Shown piece after piece: positions 36,613-48,747 of a stretch of DNA of 64,000 nucleotides (the first letter of the stretch is position 1; every line of letters starts with the position of its first letter). Below the pieces are notes generated by a model. It saw only the letters and a list, made by a program, of their open reading frames with translations, made no database searches and was not told where the DNA came from. The stretch covers positions 3,976,399 through 4,040,398 of the forward strand of contig JAINUG010000055.1 in the NCBI GenBank assembly GCA_029706075.1, written 5' to 3'. Made by a program: the position numbers and the translations under genes. Source of the stretch: Aldrovandia affinis. Lineage: Eukaryota; Chordata; Actinopteri; Notacanthiformes; Halosauridae.

Positions 36613-38129
36613 TAAGTGCTATACAAAAATGTTTGATTTGATTTTGTTTTGATTTTGTTCTGTGCACTAGATTTCCATGTTCCTGGTTGTGAATGGGAGG
36701 AATCATCTGCCTGAATTTGGGTCATTCTCCAACAGGGGTCCCTCAGGTTTTTTTCACTGATGAGAGCTTGGGACTGTTCAGCAAAAAAAAGGAAGTATAA
36801 GAATAACAGAAAGACTCAGCAAGCATGAAGGACAACTCATAAGTACACCTCTTGGGTCCTACTAGCCAGCCCACCACATTGTATTTTGTGTTTGAAGCAA
36901 ATTGGAAACACTCTAATTTTGCACACAGCTGTGGTTCATCTCACAAAATCTTCATTGAGGTGTTCTGTTGTTGTTGTCATCATTGTCGTCGTTTGACTTT
37001 AAGAAGGAGCAACAATTATGTCTAAAAAAATCTGCCTTGTCTTGCTTCTCCAACTGGTTGCCATGGAAACCATTTACAATCACAGACGTGGAAAGTCTGG
37101 CTAACTGCGTAATATTTACAGAGAGCCAGAGGCAGGAGGGATCGCAGAGCGAGTCACCAAGCGAAAAGGGTAGGCTTCGACCGTAACACAAAACAAGACA
37201 AAAGAGGACATGGAGCTTGTTTTGACTCTGTAGTCCAGAACACACGAGCACAAACAGTGCTATCAGCCCATTCAACGTGCATTGCAATTGACAGGAAGCT
37301 GGCCCCACGCTGCAGTGGAATCCTGCCCTACTTAGCGTGCAACACGTTACAGCTAGAGGCTAGAATCGCGGCTGCTTCCTGTTGGAGAGAAAGCCTCCGC
37401 TTAACTCCTCTTAACATTACCGGGGAACGTTCTGCTACTTTGGAACAGCGTGAGATGACGACAGGACACTGCCTTTATGTATAGTGCTTCAGATATGCAT
37501 TTGGATGTATGAGTCGAGTACAACGAGAAACCTCATTCCTCCTCCCGCCGCAGAGTTTCGCTTCAGCCTGGGCGTCAGCCTCGCCATAGAAAGCTCCGGA
37601 AAGCTCGTACTGTAACTAAGGTCGCGACATGCTGACTAGGTTTTTTTTACAGCTGCAAAGCCAGCCTGAGGCTTTGTGAACCCCGAAAGGCGGTTAGTGC
37701 CGCCGTGTGTTGTCTCGCTAATTTGAACTGATCTTCAGAAATGTTGCAGGCCTCAGGAATTTGATAGAGAAGAGCATCCGGGCTACGTCCCCTCTTAACC
37801 ACGCTGAGCCTCCGTTGAATGGAATGGAGAGGCATTGTGTCTGTTGAGTCCATTCATTTGGGCCCATAACAGGAGACCTTGGGCTGCGTCAGAGGAAGTA
37901 TGTTCTTAAAGATCTTTACAACATGACGAACAATACTTTTGTTTGTTGCAAGAATTATTTCTCGCACTTGAAGTAGGGAAGGCAGTCATTTGTTAAATTC
38001 CACCACCAGCACACCTGATTTAACTCATCAATGCTTGTTAGGTAGTTAACTAGTGGTACTAGCTTCAATGGTGGTGGAATTGAACAAATACCTGGATTGG
38101 GTGGGGGTCCCGGATGTAAGGTTTGGGAA

Positions 38130-38279
38130 CCACTGGGTTAGGGAACTGGGCTTGCAATGCAAAGGTTGCAGGCTTGTTGCCCAGGTGGGTCACTGGCGTT
38201 GTGCCCTTGAGCAAAGGTACTTAACCTGAATTGCTTCAGTAAAATATCCAGCTGTATAAATGGATTGTGTGTAAATAAT
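38130..38279 (+). mobile_element. SINE family A, 3' truncated
   Basis: GGTTAGGGAACTGGGCTTGC through CAGCTGTATAAATGGATTGT, ending before the tail sequence. Confidence 0.8.
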
Positions 38280-40943
38280 GCTACCACATTATAAAGTGAA
38301 AATGGAATTAGCTGCATATCATTTTTAGCAGCGGCCTGACTGATGATACTGACGGTAGAAATGTGAAATGTGTTCTGTTGGTCGATTGACAGACTGCAAC
38401 ACTGAGCGGAGATTGGATAACGGGTTCCTCATTCCTCCAATTATGGGGCCATGTCAGTGAGTCACTGTTTTCACTCTGAGGGCACAGTGGGTTATGTTTA
38501 TTTTAGGGCACCACAGCCAAACCGCAGGGCACCGAGGGCAGCGGCTTTTAATGCCGTGAAACCCCTGAAATTCCTGCCGTTCCAGAAATGAAAATATCAT
38601 TCTCAGATTCACAATTTTTATTGCGGTACAACCTCTTTCTAACTGAGGGAAGCCCACTGAGGGCAGATCCATTTTGTTGGAAGATGGGACTACTACTACC
38701 GTCCCCCCTGCCTGCCCCCCACCAAAAATAGTAAAAACAGCCAAAATCATACTTTCAACTTAGCCTGCTCTGTTTTTCAGGGCAAGTGCTATATTGGTAG
38801 ATCCCATTTCAGCCCCATGTGTATTCCCTGTCTCTTCACGTATTAGCGCCCCCTCTGGTCAGATCAGACGCCTGCACTAGTTCTGCACACAAGGAGAGGT
38901 CCTCCATCACAAGGTCATCTAAGCTCACAGGATGGACATCTGCAAGACCTACCATAAAACTCGAGCAGCTGACGAATGCATATTGAAAATTGGCACAACA
39001 GGTTCACAGCACAGACAGAACAATAGACCATCAATGTATTCAAACATTCCGCGAAAGTAATGCTCACAAAATACTATAACCCCGACCAACTGAAGAAAAC
39101 ACGGTTCAGTCAACAGGCACACAAACATCTGAAGGCTGTACAGTTTTTTTGACCATAAAAAGTTTGGATGTAGAAAACATCTCACTTGATTCTGTTCCAG
39201 GTTTTGACAAGGACTGTCACTCAAAACTACAAGAAGCACGTTAAGGAAAATGCCCAAATATCTTTAGAGCAATTCTGCTGAAAAATATTTCCCACAGCCA
39301 AATGCTACTTGTAAGTCGTTACGAATTATGACGATGCCGAGAGAAGTGTGTCTCAGAATTTCATCCTCAGTGATGGGACAGGCTTTTGTTTTCATTAAAG
39401 TTTAATGAAAACAATGTTTGCTAATGTCTGCTAATGGAAACAGAATCATAGTAATCAGGGTTGGGGTCAATTTCATTACGATTCAATACAATTTTGTTGG
39501 AATTCAATTCATGAATTGAAAAAAAAAAATCCCCAAATGTTCTATGAGGAACTTTCAATGAATAATTTAAATTTGAATGAATTTCCTGAATCAACAAAAT
39601 TGAAATGGAATTGACCTCAACTCTGCTAGAAAGTATATACTGACGTCTGCCAATTAAAACAATATACTACTCTATACTTGTAGGCTATAATCTCAAGCAA
39701 GTATTCCATCTTACATTAATATTTCCTGCACAAGTTGCGGTATTGTGATATCATGTGTGCCTTTTTTATACGTGGATGATCCGGTGGACAGCTTTGTTTC
39801 TGATAGGACAAAAAAAACCCAGAAAGGAATGATCTAGAAGTGCCTACGCATCGGCCCTTCTTCAGTGAGGCGAGATAATTTGCCATTTCAGATTTGGGCC
39901 TGTATCAGCATCGCAGGAGCGCGGTGATTAATGGCACGGTCAAATATAGCCAGGTCATTAGTCTTTGTAGAAGACTCCGACAGGAGGTGTCATGAGAGGG
40001 AGAGAGGTGTGAAAATAAATAAATATGTGGGCTAAATGCATTTTATAACTGGGATCACGGAGGCAGGGGGCATCAGCTGCAAAGCTGGCCACCAGGTCAT
40101 GTTCTCTACTTAGGTAATAAAGTTGGTATGCGCACTCCCCCAGCTGCTACACGCGTTCATTCTTCACAGGTTGCTGGAGCCAGAGAGCAGCCCACATGGA
40201 GAATCAGGTATCTATTAAGGGCCCTTGTCCCCTTTTGTGTCTGACAAGGTGGAACGGAAAGAAAAAACACAAACACACACACACGCACGCATTAATGGAT
40301 GTCATAAAAAAAGCATAAAAAATTATATTAGCATTGCAAATATTGTTCCTTCCCTGCCTTATTTAGTAAGCAGGGGGGCGGGAGGTTTCGGGGATTAATA
40401 TTCCTTCCATTTTAACCTCGCTCGACTGCATTTCCATACCTCTGCGTCGTCTGGGACAAGGCGCCCACCTCTCACCGCCACTCCCCTACCTTTTGATCCC
40501 AAAATGCGTAACATGCAGATCACTCCCAACCCTGGTCCAAGGATGTGGCCTTAACCTTGCCTGCCGCAATCATCGCCCATAAGCCCCTTGAGCGACTCGG
40601 CCGATCCTGTGCTCCGAGGTGCTGACTTTGAATCCTCGGCAGGGTATGCCAAAGGCATTAAAGCGGATGAACATTTCTGCTTGGCGCCCCGTATTACAGA
40701 GATGGATTGAGGCGATGAGCCAGGCTCAGGGACTCGCTCCAAGCCACTTCTGCCCAGGAGGGATCGGCGATGCAGTCAGGCTTCAAGGCCATTCTGGTTC
40801 AGACAGAGACCCCTTGGTTTCATACTATTCTTACATTTTTGGTGACATGCTAAAATGATAATTTAAAAGGTCAACTACTGCACATAAAGTCACTTTTTTT
40901 AATGCCCACCAGTAAGATTTGCTCTGGCAACATATACTGTATA

Positions 40944-41430
40944 CAGGTAACTGCCAAAATAAAGGAAACACCAACATAAAGTGTCTTGAGCCACCATGAG
41001 CTTCCAGAACAGCTTCAATGCACCTTTGCATACATTTGACAAGTGTGATGCATTGTTCCACAAGAAATTCCACCAGTTGGTGTTTTCTTTATGGTGGCAG
41101 AAATCGCTGTCTCAGGCGCCGCTCCAGAATCTCCCATAAGCATTCCATTGGGTTGAGATGTGGTGACTGAGACGGCCATGGCATATGGTTTACATTGTTT
41201 TCATATGTGGATGGGGGGCACTGTCATCCTGGAAGAGACCACTCCCATCAGGATAGAAATGCTTCACCACAGAATGAAGGTGGTCACTCAGAATGGCTTT
41301 GTATTTATTGGCTTTACCTTACCCTTGCCCTTCGAGGTTGAATGTGGGGGTTGACCTAAACCATGCCAGGAAAATGCATCCCGCACCATAACAGAGCCAC
41401 CAAAACCCTTCATTTACTCAAGTTTTACCA
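40944..41430. mobile_element. Tc1-like family A, right end lost
   Basis: The left end is CAGGTAACTGCCAAAATAAA behind TA. The middle matches the other copies. The right terminal repeat is replaced by ACCATATATAA next to a solo LTR that starts at 41438. Confidence 0.8.
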
Positions 41431-41753
41431 TATATAATGTGGCAGGATCAGGGGTGTTACATTACAATGCAGCCAATGATCAATAATAAAATTACAATAC
41501 AACGACAAAATAGGAAACAAATAGGACTTTATTTGGGGAATGAGCACAAAAGGGGAATAGGGGGAAGCCAGCCAGTTCAGTCCATAATCCGTTCTCGTGG
41601 TCTTTATCACAATCCAGTTCCTCAGTCAATCAAAAGGTCGGTACACAAACTGGGTTTTCAAAAACAGTCCAAATCAAGCCAAATAATCAATCCAAAACAA
41701 TACATCTTTTATTTCCTCTGTATTACAGTCAAAGTTGCAACAGGTGCGCTCCG

Positions 41754-42125
41754 CAGGGCTCCAGACTAACTTTTTTCACCACCGTCCCGGAACCGTCCCG
41801 AAATACAATTGTAACCGTCCCAAAGTGAATGTAAACTGTCCCAAAAATCGAGAATGTTGTTTCTTTATTTTGGTTTTGTCATCTATAGTTGTTATTGCCA
41901 TAAAAAACACCATTCAAATGATTAGGAAATAAATAATTGTATTTTTATTTGAAATAATTACTTCTTTTAACAATAGGCACATTAGATCAACAGGTAACAA
42001 CATTCCATTCTAGAAGAAATTTTCTTTTCCTTTTGGCCAGAGCTTTGTTTCTGTAGAGAAAGAGAAAATAAATTGGTTTAGTCAAAAGGCTCCCAGGTGG
42101 AAAGATTTCACAATAATCATTATGA

Positions 42126-42168
<43 letters not shown>

Positions 42169-43575
42169 GTTAATGATGTCTTGTAGATTATTATGGATAT
42201 TTGCAACTCTATTATTTTAAGGACTGATAGGATAGTTTATGAATTAATAAAACATGTAGTGAAAAGTACAGAAATCATCTGACAGACATATCTAAGGGAG
42301 TCAAAGTGTCGAATTTCATGGATACTGTAAGAAATACGAGTGTGTTCATTCAGCCATATTTATTACAAACCGAAAATGTTCAACACTCACAATCAAATCA
42401 ACTGCTCAACTGTTAGCTATTACTGCTGTGTAACGTTATGCCACATTGTAACTCATACTAACGTTGTGTCAGACAAAAACCTTTAATTTCTCCGAAACGC
42501 GGGTTCGCATTATCATTGTTTATTGTGTGTGTTCAAAGACGCTTGTAAAATACCTCTGTGGTGGACTGAACAAATGAACGGGCTGGCAGATTTCCGCCAG
42601 TCAATGCGGCCCTAGCAACCGTGTAGCGCAGTGAAGTGTAGCGTCAGTAACCTGACGGATTTCTCCGCTTTTGTTTCGATAAATGTAACGTTAGGCCAAT
42701 CAACTCGTCCTGCAATGGTAGTAGCTACTTTGTTGCAAAATGGTATACACAATGTATCTGTCTTGTGCTTGAATTGAGACAACTGGCGAACTGATACAGT
42801 GTATGCAGTTTTGAATGCTCTGGTGACTGCCGTGCAGCCTACAGCAGTGGTGAAGCATTTGCCGGCCATGGCGTGAATCTAAAATTTAACTAATATGAAC
42901 CAAAACATCACGGAATCAACCAATTAGTGTAATAAACAAAAATAATATACTGAAATAGCCTAAATGTAGCTTACACTTCGCTGGTTGCCTTGCTAATTAT
43001 TGTGGGTGCTCGCACTCAGCACGGAGTTAGCGCTAACACCGTTTTTTCACACACGCCACACACACACAGGGCTAACGTTAGCTAGCAAGCAGCCCGCTAT
43101 CTAGCTAGCAGCTGACTACTGTATACAGTTCCAATAGACTAACATTACACCTCTGTGATTTAAATGTGTCCTTACCTTAGACTCGGGGGTTGTACTTGGG
43201 TTGGATGCAGTTCCCTGTTGGTCAGTCTGTGTCTGTTCTCCATCTTCTTCTGCTGTGTTTATCCTCTTCAAATAGCGCAACATGTTTGCGAGTGCTCCCT
43301 TGACTGAGAGGATGGCCAGTACCGCGGGAACTTTTATTAAACATTCTGATATTTTCGCGGGTCTCATGCCACTGTTAACTAGGCGAGCACTCAGAAGACG
43401 CGCACCGTTTGCCAGTGACAGTGATATGCGCACTGACAGTCGGCTCAGTTGACATTTTACAAGTGGAAAAAAAATCCTCTTCGTCCCGACTGCGTCCCGG
43501 GGAGGATTTCTGTTCGTCCCAAATACATATTTTATCGTCCCCGGGACGACGGGACGGTGTTAGTCTCGAGCCCTG
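41754..43575 (-). mobile_element. hAT-like DNA transposon with 8-bp target duplication
   Basis: Ends CAGGGCTCCAGACTAAC and GTTAGTCTCGAGCCCTG are 17-bp inverted repeats with one mismatch. The flanks are GCGCTCCG at 41746-41753 and 43576-43583, a perfect 8-bp duplication as in hAT. Subterminal CCGTCCC/GTCCCG motifs recur at both ends. The 1822-bp copy has no full transposase, so it is non-autonomous. An (AT)n run is at 42130-42161. Confidence 0.93.
43176..43283 (-). pseudogene. Possible first transposase exon of the hAT element
   Basis: The ATG at 43281-43283 opens MLRYLKRINTAEEDGEQ... for 36 codons and ends at AAG|GTAAGG, a good donor. Position near the 5' end of the element fits an N-terminal exon. 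No BED finger or catalytic domain is visible. Functional assignment is inference only. Confidence 0.3.
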
Positions 43576-43692
43576 GCGCTCCGTCCTCCCCAGACTTCCC
43601 ATTAAGGTGCAAGGGTGGAGCCAGCAGGCCACAATGTACCGCCCCTCAATCACTACCCCTCGGCATGGCTGCGGATGGCTGCCACAATATAC

Positions 43693-44190
43693 TGTAGCAG
43701 GAACAGGGGTGTGGAGTTTCCACGCAATCAAGTTGGACAACGAAACAACACACAAGACAGTCAATGAAATATAACTGGGTTTACTAGGGGTAAAATCACA
43801 ATTTGGGAGAGGGGAGAAATAAGGCAAACAGTTCAATATCGCAATTCGTATCCGTAGTCGTCCGTAATCCTCTGTCATTAGTCTGATCCAGGTTCTCATT
43901 CAATCAATACACAAAAGGGGTCTCAAAACAATCCAGGTCAATCCAAACAAACAATCCAAAAACAATGCTCTACTCTTACTCACTCCCATCATGCTTTTCC
44001 CTTCCGGTACTCTGTGATTGGTTTGGGGAAAAGGTGCGTCTTTTATTTCCGAGCCTTCGGCTTGTTCAGGATTTCCCGGTACGTCATATTTCCTCCGGAG
44101 CTCCATATACGGTTTGGGGTGGAGCCAGCATGACGGCAGGTATTTCCCCTCTATTATGATTCCCCACACCTCCCCTGGCCGTCTGCCACA
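43693..44190 (-). repeat. 3' LTR of the gypsy element
   Basis: Starts TGTGGCAGACGG at 44190 and ends CCTGCTACA at 43693, 498 bp. It is similar along its length to 47105-47544. Confidence 0.85.
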
Positions 44191-44194
44191 CACC

Positions 44195-44860
44195 CTCTTC
44201 CTATGGCTTGACACCATAGTTTGTCTCTCCTGGATAGGGCATCGGCATTCCCGTGGGCTGCACCAGATCTGTGTGAGACAGAGAACATAAATGGTTGCAA
44301 TGACAAAAACCACCTAGTAACATGGGCGTTACTGTCTCTGTTCGCGGCCATCCATACTAATGGTGCATGGTCCGTTACCAGGGTGAAATGCCTTCCCAAT
44401 AGATAGTATTTCAGCATTTCGAGTACCCATTTTATTGCTAGGCACTCTTTCTCCACTGTAGAATATTTTTCTCTCTTGGTAACAGCTTCCGACTGATGTA
44501 CATAACTGGGTGTTCTTCTCCCTCTTGTACTTGTGATAATACGGCCCCCACCCACCTCCTAAAAATGTGCGCACTTGCTTCTTCGTGAGGGGGCGAGGCC
44601 AGTCTTGAATTGCTTCCAATTTTCATTCTTGTAGTTTTATACAACCCCTCCCCCAAGTATTCTGCCTCCTGCAGACTAAGACGACATTTATTGGAATTCG
44701 CTGTGAGCCCTGCCCCCCATGGCCCGGATCTGGTCGAGGTGGGACTGCCACTTGTTCCCATGTATGTATTCTGTGCTTCCTGCATGTGTTCCCTTACAAT
44801 GGGTCATAGGGTGGCCATTCTCTCTCTCGTTTTCCCGACATGTTATACCAGGGTGCGATG
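44195..44860 (-). pseudogene. Gypsy RT C-terminus and RNase H remnant
   Basis: Across overlapping minus-strand frames one sees HLDQIRAMG and AGLTANSNKCRLSLQEAEYL (end of the RT domain), KIEAIQDWPRPLTKKQVRTF in pieces (connection), then after a deletion KYSTVEKECLAIKWVLEML, FTLVTDHAPLVWM and GNADALSRR, which are RNase H landmarks. At least two frame changes occur between 44440 and 44860. The RT fingers and palm are missing. The open frame ends inside the LTR. Confidence 0.8.
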
Positions 44861-45580
44861 AGGTGACAGTTGCTGTTCCCATGCTTCTTTGGCTACATCC
44901 AGCAGCCCTTGGGGTCGTCTCCCATACAACAGTTCAAAGGGGGAAAACCTGGTGGAAGCCTGGTGTACTTCCCCAATCATGAACATTAAATATGGTAGCA
45001 GTTGGTCCCAGTTTTTTCCATCCACTTCCATGACCTTCTTCAGCATTTGTTTTAATGTTCGATTGAAACTTTCCACTAGCCCATCTGTCTGGGGGTGATA
45101 AACGGAAGTGTGCAGAGTTATGTTTAGCATTTTACACATATCTCTCATAATGCGGGACATGAATGGGGTTCCTTGATCAGTCAATATCTGTTCTGGTATG
45201 CCCATTTGGGAGAATAATAACAGCAACTCATGTGCGATCCTTTTGGTGGCTATGGTGCGTAGCGGAATTTCTTCTGGCTACCTGGTGGCGTAGTTCACAA
45301 GAACCAGAATATATTGATAGCCCCAACTGGTCTTGGGAAGGGGTCCAATCAGGTCCATTGCGATCCTTTTGAACGGCCCCAAGATTATAGGGAGGGGAAT
45401 TAAAGGATTTCGAAAATTTGGTTTGGGCCCCACCTTCTGGCACTCGGGGCAATTGCGGCCAAAGTCCTCGCGGCTTTCTTCACCCCAGGCCAAGCTTTTG
45501 TCGACTCCTAGACGAGCCCCCAGAAGATGCACATGTGCTAACTGGAGGACAGACTGCACAAATGGACCAGGCACTAACAA
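44843..45580 (-). pseudogene. Gypsy integrase
   Basis: Integrase inserts retrotransposon cDNA. One frame runs from 45580 to 44843 with a single TAG at 45278-45280. The N-terminal zinc site shows AHVHLLGARLG then CPEC; the usual second His (GHLG in relatives) reads Arg here. The core keeps Asp in MDLIGPL, Asp in LTDQGT and Glu in LVESFN, the DDE triad, plus HPQTDG and FELLYGRRP. The domain lies between protease and RT/RNase H. The C-terminal chromodomain-type region is not seen. Inactive because of the stop and the lost His. Confidence 0.88.
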
Positions 45581-45699
45581 CAGCTCTACACACTAGTCAG
45601 TATCATGCTTTTTCGTCACTAGGATCCCCCTCCAGTTCCATCAGAAACAGGTCGGAAAAATTTTGTTCTGCATCCTCGAGTGTTGCGCCAAACGGTTCA

Positions 45700-46431
45700 C
45701 CTTCTGACAGCGGCTCGGTGGATGCATTGGGATCCACCTCCTGATAGCCACACATCTAGGTGTTTCCTTCGCTGGTGGCCCTCATCTGTCTCTTGTGTCT
45801 CCATTTCCCCAGACACACTGGCCCACAGTCGGCCAAATAGTGGGGAGTCCCTTCCTATCGGCACCAGTACCGGCAGATTCGGGACAATTCCAACTCGTCC
45901 CATGTTTCGTCCCTCTGTCATCTGTAGGTTCAGGATCGTGGTGTTGCATTTATTTGTTTCCCCATGTATACAGGTGATAGATATGGTGTCAATGGTATTC
46001 TGGCCTCAAGCAAACTCTGGTCTGATTAACGTCACCATGCTGCCAGAGTCTAGAAGAGCCGTGGTATCTTTCCCATTGGCTTTTATGGGTGTGACAGGGG
46101 AGGGGCTATTTTCATGAGCCCAGCATGATGTTAGTAGACCGCAGGGCCGTCTGGTGGCAGGCTCATTGGATGATGCTGAAGGCATGGAGACATCATGGTG
46201 AGGACAGCTCCAGGAAATGTGGCCTTGTTCGGCACAGTCAAAACATTTCCGGCTCTCGAAATTCAGGAAGGGTCGGCTTCTGGGTGAAGTAGATGGCTGT
46301 GTTCCGCTATCTCTGGCCAGGTTCCAGGTTGCCTCATCTGCCTTCTTTTTATCCTTTGGGTGGGTGGCAGGTTCTGCCGTCAGCAGTCGTCCACTGCGCA
46401 GAACCTCAAGCACAGCCTGGTGTCCTTCCAC
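45700..46431 (-). pseudogene. Gypsy gag zinc knuckle and protease region
   Basis: The frame 46431-46006 contains CFDCAEQGHISWSC (46204-46245), a CX2CX4HX4C nucleocapsid knuckle, and then TALLDSGSMVTLI near 46040-46060, the aspartic protease active site in its D-S-G form. The frame stops at 46006; a second open piece (45921-45697) continues protease-like or linker sequence. Gag and protease were probably one reading frame, as in related elements. Confidence 0.75.
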
Positions 46432-46599
46432 TAGTTAGATCAGCTGGTACGCACATTGTGAGTTAGCCTAGCTACATAATTTTCTACCTAATTTTTTAGT
46501 AGTAAAAATGTATCTACTACTATTCTTTCAATTGGATTCATGGAGAGGGGCATGGCAGTTAGCCAGCTTTTAGCTAATCGAAACAAATAGGACATTTGC

Positions 46600-47104
46600 G
46601 CTAGTGGGGATCCCATGGGTTCAAAACTCCAGTCATGGAATCATTGTGCCCGGTGGATTAACGTGTATCCATATCGTCTCAGGATTTCTTTTTTTATTAC
46701 CTCGTAATGGGTCGCCTGTTCCGTGGTCAGATCCTGATATGCTCTTTGTGCTGTCATGGCCAGAAACGGGCCGATCAGGTTGTCCCACTGGTCCTGTGGC
46801 TAATTTTCCCAGGCCGCTGTTCTTTTGAAGGTCTGGAGATACACCTTGATGTCATCTGCCTCGGTCAGCTTCAGCAAGAAGGGGCTGGGTTTGGGAGAGG
46901 AGGCAGCATTGGACGCGGCCAGCTGACTGAGCTCAGATCACATCAGGGCGGTCTGCTGATGCTGTTCTTCCATCAGTTCCCGATACATCGTTTGTTGTGC
47001 CAGATTCACTTCTATCAGCTGTTTTATTATTGCTTCCATCGTCTCCCGTGCCTGTTTGGTTATCCAACTATGGTTTTTAAACACAACTCGTTGCCCGCAT
47101 TCTA
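46600..47104 (-). pseudogene. Gypsy gag N-terminal remnant
   Basis: Minus-strand pieces show an N-terminal helical segment (MEAIIKQLIEVNLAQQT, MEEQHQQTALM then stop) and, in continuation, KLTEADDIKVYLQTFKRTA and DQWDNLIGPFLAMTAQ, the pattern of fish gypsy gag capsid. A gap or deletion lies between 46600 and 46431. Confidence 0.6.
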
Positions 47105-47544
47105 CCACGCAACCAAGTTGGATAACAAAACAACACACCAGACGGTCAATGAAATATAACTGGGTTTATTAGGGGTAAAATCACAATTTGGGAGAGGGGA
47201 GAAATTAGGAAAACATTCTTATCCGTAGTCGTTGTCCATAATCCGCTGTCGTTAGTCCGAGCCAGGTTTTCATTCAATCAATATTCGGTACACAAAGGGG
47301 GGTCTCAAAACAATCCAGGTCAATCCAAACAAACGATCCAAAAACAATGCTCTCACTCCCGTCACGCTTTTCCCTTCCGGTACTCTGCGATTGGTTTGGG
47401 GAAAAGGTGTGTATTTTATTTCTGAGCCTTTGGCATGTTAAGGGTTTCCTGGTACGTCATATTTCCTCCGGAGCTCCATATACGGTTCGGCAGGTATTTC
47501 CCCTGCATAATGATTCCCTGCACCTCCCCCGGCCGTCTGCCACA
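47105..47544 (-). repeat. 5' LTR of the gypsy element, end truncated
   Basis: Starts TGTGGCAGACGG at 47544. It follows the 3' LTR to TTGCGTGG, then diverges. About 28 bp of LTR end and the primer-binding site are gone. It also lacks about 20 bp present in the 3' LTR near 44110-44135. Confidence 0.8.
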
Positions 47545-47555
47545 ATATATATGCA

Positions 47556-48747
47556 CACTCAGTGGCCACTTTATTAGGTACACCTGTACACCTGCTCGTT
47601 AATTCAATTATCTAATCAGCCAATCATGTGGCAGCAACTCAATGCATAAAAGCATGCAGATATGGTCAAGAGGTTTAGTTGTTGTTCAGACTAAAAATCA
47701 TAATGGGGAAGAAATGTGATCTAAGTGACTTTGACCGTGGAATGATTGTTAGTGCCAGATGGGGTGGTCTGAGTATCTCAGAAACTGCTGTTCTCATGGG
47801 ATTTTCTCACACAAAGGTTTCTAGAGTTTACAGAGAATTGTGCAAAAAACTAAAAACATCCAGTGAGTGGCATTTCTGTGGACCAAAACTCCTTGTTAAT
47901 GAGAGAGGTCAGAGGAGAATGGCCAGACTGGTTCAGGCTGACAGGAAGGCGACAACAGTGGTATGCAGAAGAGCATCTCTGAACGCACAACACGTCAAAT
48001 CTTGAAATGGATGGGCTACAGCAGCGGAAGACCACACCGGGTTCCACTCCTGTCAGCTAAGAACAGGAAAGTGAGGCTACAGTGGGCACAGGCTTACTAA
48101 AACTGGACAGTTGAAGATTGGAAAAACGTTGCCTGGTCTGACGAATCTCGATTTCTGCTGCAACATGCAGATGGTACGGTCAGAATTTGGCATAAACAAC
48201 ATGAAACCATGCATCCATCTTGCCTTGTGTCAACGGTTCAGGCTGGTGGTGGTGGTGTAATGGTGTGGGGAATGTTTTCTTGGCACACATTAGGCCCCTT
48301 AATACCAATCGAGCATCGTTTAAAAGCTACAGCCTACCTGAGTCTTGTTGCTGACTATGTGCATTCCTTTATGGCCACAGTCTACCCATCTTCCAATGGC
48401 TACTTCCAGCAGGATAATGCGCCATGTCACAAAGCACACGTCATCTCAAGCTGGTTCCACGAACATGACAATGAGTTCACTGTACTCCAATGGCCTCCAA
48501 AGTCGCCAGATCTCAGTCCAATAGAGCACCTTAGGGATGTGGTGGAACGGGAGATTTGCAACCTGAATGTGCAGCCGACAAATCTGCAGCAACTGTGTGA
48601 TGCTATCATGTCAACATGGAGCAGAATCTCTGGGGAATGTTTCCAGCATGTTGATGAATCCATGGCACAAAAAATTCAGGCTGTTTTAGGGGCAAAGGGG
48701 GGTCCTACCCAGTACTAGAAAGGTGTACCTAATAAAGTGGCCACTGA

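Larger units (their letters stand above)
41438..43686 (-). mobile_element. Solo LTR split by a hAT element
   Basis: Minus-strand order: TGTGGCAGCCATCCGC at 43686 down to 43584, then after the inserted hAT the LTR continues 41753 to 41438, ending CCTGATCCTGCCACA. The combined length is about 419 bp. The ends and the GCTGGCTCCACCC segment resemble the LTRs of the gypsy element next door (43693-44190), so it is a diverged relative. An AATAAA lies in the second part near 41530. Only 6 bp separates it from the neighbouring 3' LTR. Confidence 0.75.
43693..47544 (-). mobile_element. Degenerate Ty3/gypsy element with INT before RT (Gmr1-like order)
   Basis: A minus-strand LTR retrotransposon: 5' LTR 47105-47544, gag and protease remnants 45700-47104, integrase 44843-45580, RT C-terminus and RNase H 44195-44860, polypurine GGAAGAGGGTG (44191-44201), 3' LTR 43693-44190. 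The RNase H frame runs straight into the polypurine tract, so RNase H, not integrase, is the last pol domain. That order is known from the Gmr1-like group of Ty3/gypsy elements in fish and other deuterostomes, and otherwise from Ty1/copia. The RT catalytic core (YxDD) is not found. The copy is dead: stops, frame changes and deletions. Confidence 0.8.

Noticed and set aside
43693..47544. Ty1/copia element
   Set aside because: The domain order looks copia-like, but integrase, RNase H and gag motifs are of Ty3/gypsy type, so a Gmr1-like gypsy is preferred.
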